From the NCBI RefSeq assembly GCF_009695545.1, contig NZ_VUNS01000007.1, positions 124,001-188,000 on the forward strand: 64,000 nt of DNA, in the 5' to 3' direction. The stretch comes from Victivallis lenta (GTDB taxonomy: Bacteria; Verrucomicrobiota; Lentisphaeria; Victivallales; Victivallaceae). Of this stretch, positions 49,073-57,895 are shown in pieces. The notes beneath the pieces are model-generated. The model ran no database searches. It had not been told where the DNA came from and was given only the letters and a program-made list of their open reading frames with translations. Made by a program: the position numbers and the translations under genes. The stretch's first letter is position 1. The number at the start of each line of letters is the position of its first letter.

Positions 49073-50767
49073 TCAGTCGTGGAATACGCCGGCCGCCGCG
49101 GCCCGGTTCATCGCGCTGATCAGCGCGGCGATCGCCGCCCGGTCGATGTTCGAGTGCTCCCCGGCGCCGTAAACCAGGTGCTCGCCGTCCGGGCCGCAGC
49201 GCAGCCCGACAAAGGCGATGGCGTGCGCATCGGCGTCCTTGCCGAGCGAACGCTCCGAAAAATCCTCGAGCTTGAAGAACGGCATGAGTCCCGAGCTCTT
49301 CAGCGAATGGACCACTGCCGACAGCGGCCCGTTGCCCTGTCCGGTCAGCTCGTGCTTTTCCCCGCCGATGAACCAGGTGAAGGTCGCGCCGGAACGGTCG
49401 CCGACCGAAGCGCGCTGGTAGTTCTCCATCCGGTACGGCCCTTCGATGTTCACGAACGTGTCGTCCAGGATCTGCCGCAGGATTTTCGAATCGATCTCGC
49501 CGCCGGTCTCGTCGATGTACTTCTGAACCACCGCGCCGATTTCCGGATGCATGCTCTTCGGCGGATAGATGCCGAACTCCTTCTCCAGCACGTAGACGAC
49601 GCCGCCCTTGCCGGACTGGCTGTTGATGCGGATCAGCTTCTCGTACTGGCGGCCGAGGTCGGCCGGATCGAGGTGCAGGTACGGAATCTTCCAACCCTGC
49701 CGGAAGAAGTCGCTGATCTCCGCGCGGTGTTCGAACCCCTTGCGGATCGCATCCTGGTGCGAGCCCGAAAACGCCGTGAAGGCGAGGTCGCCCGCGTACG
49801 GATGGCGCGGATGCACTTCGATGCCGGAGTTGCGCTCGACGATCCGGACGATCTCCGGCATGTCGCTGAACGAAAGCCCGGTCGGAACGCCGCGCGACTC
49901 GAGGTTCAGCGCGAGCACCGCGAGATCGAGGTTGCCGGTCCGCTCGCCGTGTCCGAAGATCGTCCCTTCCACCCGGGTCGCCCCGGCGAGGACCGCAAGC
50001 TCGCTGGCCGCCACGGCGCACCCCTGGTCGTTGTGAGCATGAATGCTGATCGCGGTCTCGGACAGATACGGATAGTTGCGGCAGAAGAGCTCGATCATAT
50101 CCGCATACTGGTTCGGCGGACGGCGTTCGACGGTGGCCGGCAGGTTCAGGATGAAGCTCTCCGGCGTCGACGGCCCCCATTCCCGCTTGACCGCGCAGCA
50201 GAGGTCGAGCACGAAATCGAGATCGCTGTCGGTGAACTCCTCGGGAGAAAATTCATACCCGCAGACCTCTTTGAGTCCTTCGCGCTCAATCGCTTCGCGG
50301 ACCATGCGGGTGCCCTCGATCGCCATCGCCTTGACCTCGTCCCGCGAATGGTTGAAGACGAAGCGGCCGTGCAGGTCGCTGGTCGGGACGTAGCAGTGGA
50401 TCAGCGCCTTCTTCACGCCGCGCAGCGATTCGGCGGTCCTGTCGATCAGGTGCTTCCGCGCCTGGGTCAGAACCGAGATCGTCACGTCGTCCGGAATCAG
50501 GTTCTCTTCGATCAGCATCCGCACGAAGTTGTAGTCATCGGCCGAGGCGGACGGGAACGCGACTTCGATCTCCTTGAAACCGATTTTGACCAGCATGTTG
50601 AAGTATTCAAGCTTGTGGGCCGGGCTCATCGGCTCCGGGAGCGCCTGGTTGCCGTCGCGCAAATCCACGGAGGCCCATTTCGGGGATTGGGTGATGACCC
50701 GGTCCGGCCACTGCCGGTTTTCGATTTTTACCGGGTCCGGATAGCGATATTTCGGATAGCTTTCCAT
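49073..50767 (-). CDS. leuA: 2-isopropylmalate synthase, paralog 2 (LeuA2 type)
   Basis: The 564-aa protein is collinear with the paralog at 18565 and shares its motifs: VDLRDGNQALPEPM, GFKEIEVAFPSAS, ISIHAHNDQGCAVAA, GHGERTGNLDL, INSQSGKGG and a C-terminal regulatory domain ending VYGAGEHSNIDRAAI. Both look catalytically complete. Differences are concentrated in the C-terminal domain, so the two may differ in feedback control or prefer different 2-oxo acids. It follows larB by 21 bp; no SD is strong. Confidence 0.88.
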   Translation of the reverse strand: MESYPKYRYPDPVKIENRQWPDRVITQSPKWASVDLRDGNQALPEPMSPAHKLEYFNMLVKIGFKEIEVAFPSASADDYNFVRMLIEENLIPDDVTISVLTQARKHLIDRTAESLRGVKKALIHCYVPTSDLHGRFVFNHSRDEVKAMAIEGTRMVREAIEREGLKEVCGYEFSPEEFTDSDLDFVLDLCCAVKREWGPSTPESFILNLPATVERRPPNQYADMIELFCRNYPYLSETAISIHAHNDQGCAVAASELAVLAGATRVEGTIFGHGERTGNLDLAVLALNLESRGVPTGLSFSDMPEIVRIVERNSGIEVHPRHPYAGDLAFTAFSGSHQDAIRKGFEHRAEISDFFRQGWKIPYLHLDPADLGRQYEKLIRINSQSGKGGVVYVLEKEFGIYPPKSMHPEIGAVVQKYIDETGGEIDSKILRQILDDTFVNIEGPYRMENYQRASVGDRSGATFTWFIGGEKHELTGQGNGPLSAVVHSLKSSGLMPFFKLEDFSERSLGKDADAHAIAFVGLRCGPDGEHLVYGAGEHSNIDRAAIAALISAMNRAAAAGVFHD

Positions 50768-50788
50768 GATGTTACCGTATGTTGAAAC

Positions 50789-51535
50789 TTATCTGATATG
50801 TTTGATCATTCTCGCGGCGGCGCAGGCGGCTCCGAACCCGTTGTCGATGTTGACGACGGTCACGCCGGAAGCGCAGCAGTTCAGCATGCCGAGCAGCGCC
50901 GCGACCCCGCCGAACGCCGCGCCGTAGCCGACGCTGGTCGGCACCGCGACGACCGGGCAGCGGACCAGGCCGCCCACCACGCTCGGGAGCGCGCCCTCCA
51001 TTCCGGCGACCACGATGCAGACGTCCGCCGCGCGCAGCTTGTCGAGCGAGGCGAAAAGCCGCTCGATGCCGGCCACGCCGACATCGTTCAGGAGCTCGCC
51101 GCCGACGCCGCACGCTTCAAGCGTGTGGAGCGCTTCGCGGGCCACGCCCGCATCGCTGCTGCCGGCCGTGACGATCAGCACCCGCCCCGCCGTCTTATGC
51201 GGACCGCGCACCCGGAACGTCCGCGCGAGCGGATCGTGCTCGCCTGCCGGAAACGCTTCGAGCAGCGCCGCGCCGTATTCCGCCGGAATCCGGGTGACCA
51301 GCACCGATCCGGTGCGGCCGAGGATTTCGGGGACGATCGCAAGCAGCTGGTCGAGACTCTTTCCCGCGCCGTAGACGAATTCCGGGAAGCCGCAGCGCTC
51401 CCGGCGCGCGTGGTCGATTCTCGCTTCGGCGAGTTCGCCGACCGCACCGGCCGACGCGGCCAGTTTCGCCACGGCTTCCGCGAAGCCGAGGCGCCCCGCC
51501 GCGGCATCCTCCAGTATTTTATCTTTCGCGTTCAT
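50789..51535 (-). CDS. larB: Nickel pincer cofactor biosynthesis protein LarB
   Basis: The 248-aa protein starts with the LarB N-terminal region (AGRLGFAEAVAKLA, ARIDHARRERCGFPEFVYGAGKSLDQLLAIV) and has a PurE-like AIR-carboxylase domain (about 115-245; GRVLIVTAGSSDAGVAREALHTLEACG, VAGMEGALPSVVGGLVRCPVVAVPTSVGYGA). LarB carboxylates nicotinic acid adenine dinucleotide to begin synthesis of the nickel-pincer cofactor of lactate racemase and related enzymes. larC, larE and larA are not in the window. The ATG follows the -10 box by 12 nt with no ribosome site. Confidence 0.92.
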   Translation of the reverse strand: MNAKDKILEDAAAGRLGFAEAVAKLAASAGAVGELAEARIDHARRERCGFPEFVYGAGKSLDQLLAIVPEILGRTGSVLVTRIPAEYGAALLEAFPAGEHDPLARTFRVRGPHKTAGRVLIVTAGSSDAGVAREALHTLEACGVGGELLNDVGVAGIERLFASLDKLRAADVCIVVAGMEGALPSVVGGLVRCPVVAVPTSVGYGAAFGGVAALLGMLNCCASGVTVVNIDNGFGAACAAARMIKHIR

Positions 51536-51547
51536 AATGAATTAAAG

Positions 51548-51576
51548 AATATAACTTGCGGCCGCCGAAATATCAA
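51548..51576 (-). promoter_or_regulatory. Promoter of larB-leuA, interleaved with the murD promoter
   Basis: Minus-strand TTGATA (51571-51576), 17 bp and TATATT (51548-51553). It overlaps the divergent murD promoter over 21 bp; together they form AATATAACTTG-N15-CAAGTTATATT, a perfect 11-bp inverted repeat. Confidence 0.65.
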
Positions 51577-51584
51577 GTTATATT
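51556..51584 (+). promoter_or_regulatory. Promoter of murD, interleaved with the larB promoter
   Basis: TTGCGG (51556-51561), 17 bp and TATATT (51579-51584), with murD starting 50 bp downstream. Confidence 0.6.
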
Positions 51585-51634
51585 AAGGGGGTTAACCGAA
51601 AAAAAAACGTCATCGAAACGCCGAAGGAAGCACC

Positions 51635-52894
51635 ATGCAGCACTGTCTGATTCTCGGCGGCGGACTCTCCGGAAAAGCGGCCGAACGGCTGGCCGTTTCG
51701 CTTGGGTTCTCCGCCGCGGTTTTATCCGATTCCCCGGGGCTGGACGCCGACGCCGCCGTCGCTCCGGCCGATCTTGTCGTCACGAGTCCCGGCGTGAAGC
51801 CGCTCACTTCTCCGCTCTGGCAGGCTGCGATGCGCCGCGCGGCGCGGGGAGAGTGCGAATTTCTGAGCGAGCTTGAGTTCGGTTTCCGCCACTGGCCCGG
51901 CCGTGTGCTCGCGGTTACCGGGACCAACGGGAAAACCACGACGACGGAACTGACCGCCGCCCTGCTTTCGGCTGCCGGAGTCGACGCGCGCCCGGCCGGG
52001 AATATCGGTTATCCGCTCTCGGACCTCGCGGCCGACCTGCGCGAAGGGAAGCTCTCCGCCGAAGCGCTGCCGGTCGTCGAAGTCAGCTCGTTCCAGCTCG
52101 AACGCTGCGACACTTTCGCACCGTATGCGGCGGCGCTGCTGAATCTCGAGTCGGACCATATCGACCGCTATGCGGGCGGCTTCGGCGAATATGCAGCGGT
52201 GAAAAGGCGGATTTTCGACCGGGTCGCTCCGGAAAACCGGGTTTACGGACTCTCGATGGATTCCCCGTCGCCGCGCCGCGTGACCCTCTGCGGCGAGGCG
52301 TTGATGGTTGACGGCGACGAAGTGCTGATCGATCTCGGGGACACGGCGCTCTCAGCCCCGCACAACCGTGAAAACCTCGCGGCGGCGGTCGAACTCTGTC
52401 TGCGGGTCCTTCCTGCCGAAGCGGTGTTGTCGCCCGAATTCCGGCTGGCGGTCCGCACCTTTCATCCCGGGCGTCACCGGCTCGAGGCCGTGCATGAGGC
52501 GGCGGGGGTGCGTTTTGTGAACGACTCGAAGGCGACGAACCCGGCTTCGACCGTCGCCGCGCTGCGGTCGACACCGGGAATGGTCGTGCTGTTGCTCGGA
52601 GGGCTCGACAAGGGGATGGATTTCTCCCCGATCGCGCCGTTTGCGGACCGCATCCGCTTCGCCGTGCTGTACGGCGAATGCCGCTCGAAGATCGCGGCCG
52701 CGCTGCCGCCGTCGGTTCCGACGGCGGACTGCGGCATGGATTTCGCCCTTGCGGTCGGGACCGCCCGCGAACACGCCCGGAGCGGCGACACCGTGCTGCT
52801 CTCTCCGGCCTGTGCGAGCATGGACATGTTCAGGGACTACAAGGAGCGCGGCGACCGGTTCACGGAGTACGTGAGAAACGGCGCGGAGCCGTAA
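51635..52894 (+). CDS. murD: UDP-N-acetylmuramoylalanine-D-glutamate ligase
   Basis: The 419-aa Mur ligase adds D-Glu to UDP-MurNAc-L-Ala. It has the N-terminal Rossmann part (LILGGGLSGKAAERLA), the ATP loop TGTNGKTTTTEL, VEVSSFQLERC, NLESDHIDRYA, and NDSKATNPASTVAAL in the C-terminal domain. Length is at the short end of the family (E. coli 438). CGAAGGAAG precedes the ATG. No other dcw-cluster genes are next to it, so murD stands alone here. Confidence 0.94.
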   Translation: MQHCLILGGGLSGKAAERLAVSLGFSAAVLSDSPGLDADAAVAPADLVVTSPGVKPLTSPLWQAAMRRAARGECEFLSELEFGFRHWPGRVLAVTGTNGKTTTTELTAALLSAAGVDARPAGNIGYPLSDLAADLREGKLSAEALPVVEVSSFQLERCDTFAPYAAALLNLESDHIDRYAGGFGEYAAVKRRIFDRVAPENRVYGLSMDSPSPRRVTLCGEALMVDGDEVLIDLGDTALSAPHNRENLAAAVELCLRVLPAEAVLSPEFRLAVRTFHPGRHRLEAVHEAAGVRFVNDSKATNPASTVAALRSTPGMVVLLLGGLDKGMDFSPIAPFADRIRFAVLYGECRSKIAAALPPSVPTADCGMDFALAVGTAREHARSGDTVLLSPACASMDMFRDYKERGDRFTEYVRNGAEP

Positions 52895-52927
52895 TCCGGT
52901 GCCGGCCGCCCCGGGATTGCGCGGGGG

Positions 52928-55813
52928 CTATTTCCCGTTCAGCCGTTCAATCGCCCGCGCGAGTTTCGCGCGGTGGCGTTCGAGCGCATCCGGGAGCTTG
53001 TTGTATTCGTACAGGCTGACGGCCACGTCGGCAGGCACTTCGAGCAGGGCTTCGAACTGCTTCCGTTCGGCGGGAGTGAGTTTCGAACGTTTTTCGGCCA
53101 GCGCTTTTTCGAGGATTTTGAAATATTCGACGTCTTCGAGGCCGTCGCGCCAGGCGGTCAGCCGCAGCGATGTGACCGGATCGGAGAGAAGCGGCCCGGT
53201 TCCGGGCTCGTAGGCGGCCCGCGGCGGATAGACCAGCAGCCCGTCGCCGTTCCCGAACTCATTGCCGGACTCGTTGAAGAACACCGGCGTTTCGTAGACG
53301 TTGCGGGCCGGATATCCGGGCGCTTTCATCGCGTCGCACCAGACGGTCGAGGACCAGTAGAGGGTTCCGGCCATGTCGTACCGGCGGGTCTGCCAGAGCC
53401 AGGTGCGGAACTCCGCGCCGCCGTGGTCGATGAACCCGGTCGTGTACGGCGCGCGCGGCCCGGTGCAGACGTACCACCAGAGCTCCTCGCCCTTCCGGCG
53501 GCAGGCGTCGGCGGTGAAATCGACGTAGTGATTGCTGAGGAAGGCCCAGATGTCGAGGCGGGGGCGCCAGCGCTCCTGCACCCAGAACGGCGTCATCATG
53601 AGTTTCAGCTTCGGCGCGTATTTCCGGTAGCGGTCGAGGCAGCGGTCCGCGTCGGGAAAGACATTGACGTGCGGCTCGTCCCAGGTGTAGACGAAGCCGG
53701 TGTCGAGCAGGCCGTTCTCCTCGTAGAATCTTTCATACTGCCGGGCGGCGGAGGCGAACTGCGCCTCCTGCTCCGGAGTCATGGGGTCGCTGAGGCGCTT
53801 GATGCCGGGAGGAAGCGGAATGCTGATCACGAAGCGCTTGAAGTGATAGGTCGAAAGAACGCGCTCAAGCTCCCTTTTGTATGCGGAGAAGTCGATCTTC
53901 ACCTCGTCCGAGCCGTCTTCGGGCCAGGTGACGGCCGGATGGTCGAACGGCGTCGGGTCATAAGGCGAGACATGGCTGTCGGCGAACAGCTTGAGGTACC
54001 GGTTGTAAGCTTCGCGTTTCTCCGCATCCGTCCCGAGCCGCTGAAGTTCGGCGATATAGCGCGGCGCTAGCTCGCTGGTCGCAGTGGTGGAGAGGGTGTC
54101 CGGCAGCGCGAAATCCCAGACGCGGACCGTGACCGGAAGCTTCACGGCATCGGCGCCGAGTTTCAGCTCGAAATTCCCGCGATAGAGTCCGGCCGGAGTG
54201 TCGGGAGCGGTTTTGACGGTGACGAGCAGCGGCGTGTTTTCACCGGGGCGGACGGCGGCCGGGCCGCTGACGGGCGAGGCCGGGTCGGTCCAGAATCCGG
54301 TCGTGCCGGTCTCGTCGGTCGGATTCGTGATGAACAGGTATTCGACCAGCCGGACGTCAAAGAGGTTCGCCGGCAGCACGTCCCCGGATTCGCTGACCAG
54401 ATCGCGCGGAAGGAGTTCGGCCGGCTGTTCCGGGCCGGTTCCGCGCAGCACGAGCTGGCGGGAAGCGGATTCGTTGCGGGCGAGTTCCAGGGCGAGCGCT
54501 TCCGCCTCCGCCTCAGGCGCGGGCCGCCGGCGGTTGACGTGGTAGGAGGAGCTCGCGCTCCAGAGTTCGGCGCCCGCCGGGGCGGGTTTCAGTTTCACGC
54601 CGTGGGCGAGGTCGTCGATGACGGGCAGATTCGTATCGGCGCGGAGCAATGTGCCGAGCTGCGGATCGGTGAAGGTCAGCACGCGTTCGCCGGTTTCCGG
54701 CAGCGTGGAGACGATGGTGACCGTCTCGCACTCCTGCGGCGCGACGGTGACGGCGTCGGCCGCGGCGCGCTCGGTTCCGTTGTCCCTGAGCGCAATCCGG
54801 AAAGCCTGCGGCGTCTGGCCGGGGTTGACCGCGTCGAGCGTGAAAATGCAGCGCATGGTTTCCGGATCAAAGCCGATCTTTCTGAGGGAAAGATGCGGTT
54901 TCGTTCTATCCGCGCTCTCCACGAAGAAGGTGCGTCCCGCCGTGTGCAGCGGGCGGCCGTCGACGGCCGCCGAGAGCCGGGTATGGTTCAGGCGGCCCGG
55001 CATGGACGGGTCGAGCGGCGTCAGCCGGAGATGGAGCGCGGCGGAAGAGTCGTTTTCGCCGAGCAGCCGGAACGGCGCGCCGTTTTCCCGGTGTTCGCCG
55101 ATTACGGTATAATTCACGCCGTCGCGGGAGAATTCGATCCGGGTGTTCGAGCCGTTGTAATGGAGTTTTGCGCCGGTGAATTTGCGTCCCGGCAGCGCGT
55201 AGCGCAGCACGAGCGGGTTTTCGGCGGTGAATTCGGTCCGCCTCCCGACGGTGGCGACATCCTCGTTCGCATAAAAGGTGTTGCCGAAAATCGCTTCGTG
55301 ACGGCGCAGCGGCGTGTCGCCGCCGACGGTGGCGGCAAGCGGAGTCACCGGGCGCAGAACGAAGTTTCGCATCCGGACGCTGCCGGTATGGTCCTTCTGG
55401 CCGCAGCGCAGAAAATCCGCACCGTCCGCGAGCGTTTCGGGCGCCTGGAAACGCCAGGTGACATGCCGCCGGACGGCCGTGGGCTCCCACAGCTCTTCGC
55501 GCCGGAACGGCAGCTCGACGAACGGCGCGCCGACCGGCCACTCCCGGAATTTCAGCTCCGTGCTGAATTCGAAGTCGAGCGCGTACCAGCCGCCCGGCCG
55601 GAATCTGCCGGTCCGCAGCCGTGCTTCGCTTTCGCCGTTGCCGCTGCCGGTGAACAGCAGTTCGGGCACGCCGTCCGACATGGTCTGCTTCGCCGTGTTC
55701 CATTCATTGCTGCCGGAGAGCTTCCAGTCGGCGGCGCCGGCCAGCGCGGCGGAAGCCACGCCGAGCACAGTCAGGCCGTGCCGCAGCAGGCGGTTGTCGA
55801 TCGAAAGATTCAT
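52928..55813 (-). CDS. Secreted GH123/DUF4091-type glycoside hydrolase
   Basis: The 961-aa exported protein (signal MNLSIDNRLLRHGLTVLGVASAALAGA) has N-terminal beta-sandwich regions up to about 440, then a domain with YHVNRRRPAPEAEAEALALELARNES and a TIM-barrel from about 590 ending in a DUF4091 region (LWWYVCTGPRAPYTTGFIDHGGAEFRTWLWQTRRYDMAGTLYWSSTVWCD; LRLTAWRDGLEDVEYFKILEKAL). The adjacent Asp-Glu of TGFVYTWDEPHVN fits the catalytic pair of GH123 N-acetylgalactosaminidases, which use substrate-assisted catalysis. Substrate is therefore probably a GalNAc-type glycan (inference). AAGGAG precedes the ATG. Last gene of the pseudopilin-led operon. Confidence 0.78.
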   Translation of the reverse strand: MNLSIDNRLLRHGLTVLGVASAALAGAADWKLSGSNEWNTAKQTMSDGVPELLFTGSGNGESEARLRTGRFRPGGWYALDFEFSTELKFREWPVGAPFVELPFRREELWEPTAVRRHVTWRFQAPETLADGADFLRCGQKDHTGSVRMRNFVLRPVTPLAATVGGDTPLRRHEAIFGNTFYANEDVATVGRRTEFTAENPLVLRYALPGRKFTGAKLHYNGSNTRIEFSRDGVNYTVIGEHRENGAPFRLLGENDSSAALHLRLTPLDPSMPGRLNHTRLSAAVDGRPLHTAGRTFFVESADRTKPHLSLRKIGFDPETMRCIFTLDAVNPGQTPQAFRIALRDNGTERAAADAVTVAPQECETVTIVSTLPETGERVLTFTDPQLGTLLRADTNLPVIDDLAHGVKLKPAPAGAELWSASSSYHVNRRRPAPEAEAEALALELARNESASRQLVLRGTGPEQPAELLPRDLVSESGDVLPANLFDVRLVEYLFITNPTDETGTTGFWTDPASPVSGPAAVRPGENTPLLVTVKTAPDTPAGLYRGNFELKLGADAVKLPVTVRVWDFALPDTLSTTATSELAPRYIAELQRLGTDAEKREAYNRYLKLFADSHVSPYDPTPFDHPAVTWPEDGSDEVKIDFSAYKRELERVLSTYHFKRFVISIPLPPGIKRLSDPMTPEQEAQFASAARQYERFYEENGLLDTGFVYTWDEPHVNVFPDADRCLDRYRKYAPKLKLMMTPFWVQERWRPRLDIWAFLSNHYVDFTADACRRKGEELWWYVCTGPRAPYTTGFIDHGGAEFRTWLWQTRRYDMAGTLYWSSTVWCDAMKAPGYPARNVYETPVFFNESGNEFGNGDGLLVYPPRAAYEPGTGPLLSDPVTSLRLTAWRDGLEDVEYFKILEKALAEKRSKLTPAERKQFEALLEVPADVAVSLYEYNKLPDALERHRAKLARAIERLNGK

Positions 55814-55867
55814 GGGTTCATTCTCCTTGTTGTTTCGGGTTGAATACGGCATTGCGGCGATGGCGGT

Positions 55868-57886
55868 TCAATCATCTTTGCGGGGCTCGGGGACATATCC
55901 GTCGTCCTGCGAACGGGTCAGCGCGCTCAGCCGGCGGTACATTTCGCGCAGGTCGCGGATGCCGCCCCAGGTCATCCAGACCGCCGTGACCGGCGCCAGA
56001 ACGACGTGAACCATCAGGTAGAACATCATCCAGTTGAACCACATGCCGTCGTCCCACGGCTTGAATCCGGCGGCGGGAAGTGCGAATGCGATGATGTTGT
56101 AGAGCGTGATGACCACGAAGCAGACCGTCCAGAACGCCGTCCAGCTGAAGACGGAGACCGAAACGATCTTGTCGCGCAGCGTGAACTCCTCGTCGAAGCC
56201 GAGGAACAGCCGTTTGCACCAGCCGATCTTCCGGGCGTTTTCGACGCGGAGCGCGGTGTCGGCTTCGGCGTACCTGCCGCGGTGCAGCATCCTGTCCATG
56301 TTGAACGGCTTGCGGCAGGTCAGGAGCGAGACGAGGACATAGACGCTCCCGGCGCAGAGCACGGCGACGAGACTCAGCCAGGCGCCGTTGACCGGGCATT
56401 TGTCCGCCGCTTCCTGCAGAACGGTTGAGTTCGGGAAGATGCCGAGCAGGAACTGCCGCGCCGCGTGCCAGCCGCGCGCATCCATGAGCACGATTCCCGC
56501 CAGCGAAAGAAACGCGCCGGCGGCCACGCCGCTCCAGGCTCCGGCCCGCGTTCCGCGCTTCCAGTAGAGCCCGCCGATGATCGCGCAGCCGGCTCCGGCG
56601 CTGAAGAAGGTTCCGGTGATCATCTGGAACATGTTGATGTATTCGTTCTGCCGATAGCAGAGGCTGAAGACGAAGCCGAAGACCGCCACGCCGAGGATCG
56701 CCAGGCGCAGGAGCAGCAGATGCAGCCGGGCGGAAACCGGTCTGCCGTAGAGCGGCAGGACGATGTCCTGAATGAAGATCGATCCCCAGCTGTGCAGGTA
56801 GGTCGTGTCGGTCGAGAGCATGAAGAAGAAAGCGACCGCGGCGAAGAGTCCCTTGATTCCGGCCGGAAGGAACGAACTGGTCGCCATCGGCATCGCCATC
56901 TGGTCGGCGTTCTGCGCGGAGTAGGAGGCGAGCTCGCCGCTGATGGCAAGCTGTTCCGACGCGAAGGCGGGGTGGGTCAGGAACGTGTAGGCGCCGAGCG
57001 AGATCATCGCCGAGAACATCGTGATCGACAGCATCCGCCAGGTCGAGAGGATGTTGCCCATCTTCGCCTCGTGCGGATTCAGCGCCGAAGCCGAGTAGCC
57101 CTGGTTGCCCTGCCAGGAGCCGTAACCGTAAACCATGACGATGAGATTGATCAGGATGAACCAGATGTTGAAGTCGCTGACCTCGAAGGAGTCGAACGGA
57201 TTCACATAGGACTGTCCCGGCGGCTGCGCAAGCATGGCTTCGCGGAACTGCTCCATCGAGAAGATGCAGACCACCGAGATGCCGACCACCACGCACATGA
57301 AGTAGCCGAACAGCGACTGGATCATGTCGGTGATCATGTTCTGCACCTGGCCGCCGCTCATGGTGATGACCGCGGCGCTGCCTAGAAACAGCACCATGAG
57401 AACCGGGTAGAGCGGAATGCCGCCGATTTCGCGCGGCAGCCCGAGAAAGGCGATGAAGAAGTGCGCGCCGACCGCCGGGAAGATGCCGAAGTTGATGATT
57501 CCGGCAAGCCAGCAGAGAATCCCCATGACCACGCGGAATGCGCGGCAGTAGCGGATTTCGAAGAACTGCGCAAGCGTCAGCACCTTGGTCTGGCGGTAGC
57601 GGTAGTAGACGAAGCCGGAGAGGCTCAGGATGGTCATGGCCAGCGTGATGACCTGGCCCCACCACGACACCGCCCAGCCGGCGTGGCGGAAATTCTGCAT
57701 GGCGACCGCCAGCGTGATGAGGCCCATCCCGGCCATGCCGTTGGCCGAGGAGAGCAGATAACGCCCGCCCGTGCGCCCCGCCGCGAGGAAATCGGCCACG
57801 CTGCGGATGTACTTCTGCGAGTGGAAGCAGAAAACGGCGATTACGGCAATCGGAATCGAGAAAAGGAACCAGTCGATCGGCTGCAT
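55868..57886 (-). CDS. Sodium:solute symporter (SSS family)
   Basis: The 672-aa protein has the SSS core of about thirteen helices plus C-terminal extra helices: SVADFLAAGRTGGRYLLSSANGMAGMGLITL, the Na+-site region, GYGSWQGNQGYSASALNPHEAKMGN, and MLSTDTTYLHSWGSIFIQD (TM8 Ser/Thr Na+ site). The C-terminal ~150 residues add a cytoplasmic loop and two or three helices. It sits between two hydrolase genes (9-bp and 54-bp gaps), so it probably imports the sugars or oligosaccharides they handle. AAGG precedes ATG 57886. Confidence 0.88.
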   Translation of the reverse strand: MQPIDWFLFSIPIAVIAVFCFHSQKYIRSVADFLAAGRTGGRYLLSSANGMAGMGLITLAVAMQNFRHAGWAVSWWGQVITLAMTILSLSGFVYYRYRQTKVLTLAQFFEIRYCRAFRVVMGILCWLAGIINFGIFPAVGAHFFIAFLGLPREIGGIPLYPVLMVLFLGSAAVITMSGGQVQNMITDMIQSLFGYFMCVVVGISVVCIFSMEQFREAMLAQPPGQSYVNPFDSFEVSDFNIWFILINLIVMVYGYGSWQGNQGYSASALNPHEAKMGNILSTWRMLSITMFSAMISLGAYTFLTHPAFASEQLAISGELASYSAQNADQMAMPMATSSFLPAGIKGLFAAVAFFFMLSTDTTYLHSWGSIFIQDIVLPLYGRPVSARLHLLLLRLAILGVAVFGFVFSLCYRQNEYINMFQMITGTFFSAGAGCAIIGGLYWKRGTRAGAWSGVAAGAFLSLAGIVLMDARGWHAARQFLLGIFPNSTVLQEAADKCPVNGAWLSLVAVLCAGSVYVLVSLLTCRKPFNMDRMLHRGRYAEADTALRVENARKIGWCKRLFLGFDEEFTLRDKIVSVSVFSWTAFWTVCFVVITLYNIIAFALPAAGFKPWDDGMWFNWMMFYLMVHVVLAPVTAVWMTWGGIRDLREMYRRLSALTRSQDDGYVPEPRKDD

Positions 57887-57895
57887 GTTCAATCC

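Noticed and set aside
49073-50767. Frameshift or fusion in the second leuA
   Set aside because: It is collinear over its whole length with the first paralog, with all motifs in one frame.
50789-51535. Reading the PurE-like protein as AIR carboxylase
   Set aside because: The extra N-terminal region and total length match LarB; PurE is about 160 residues.
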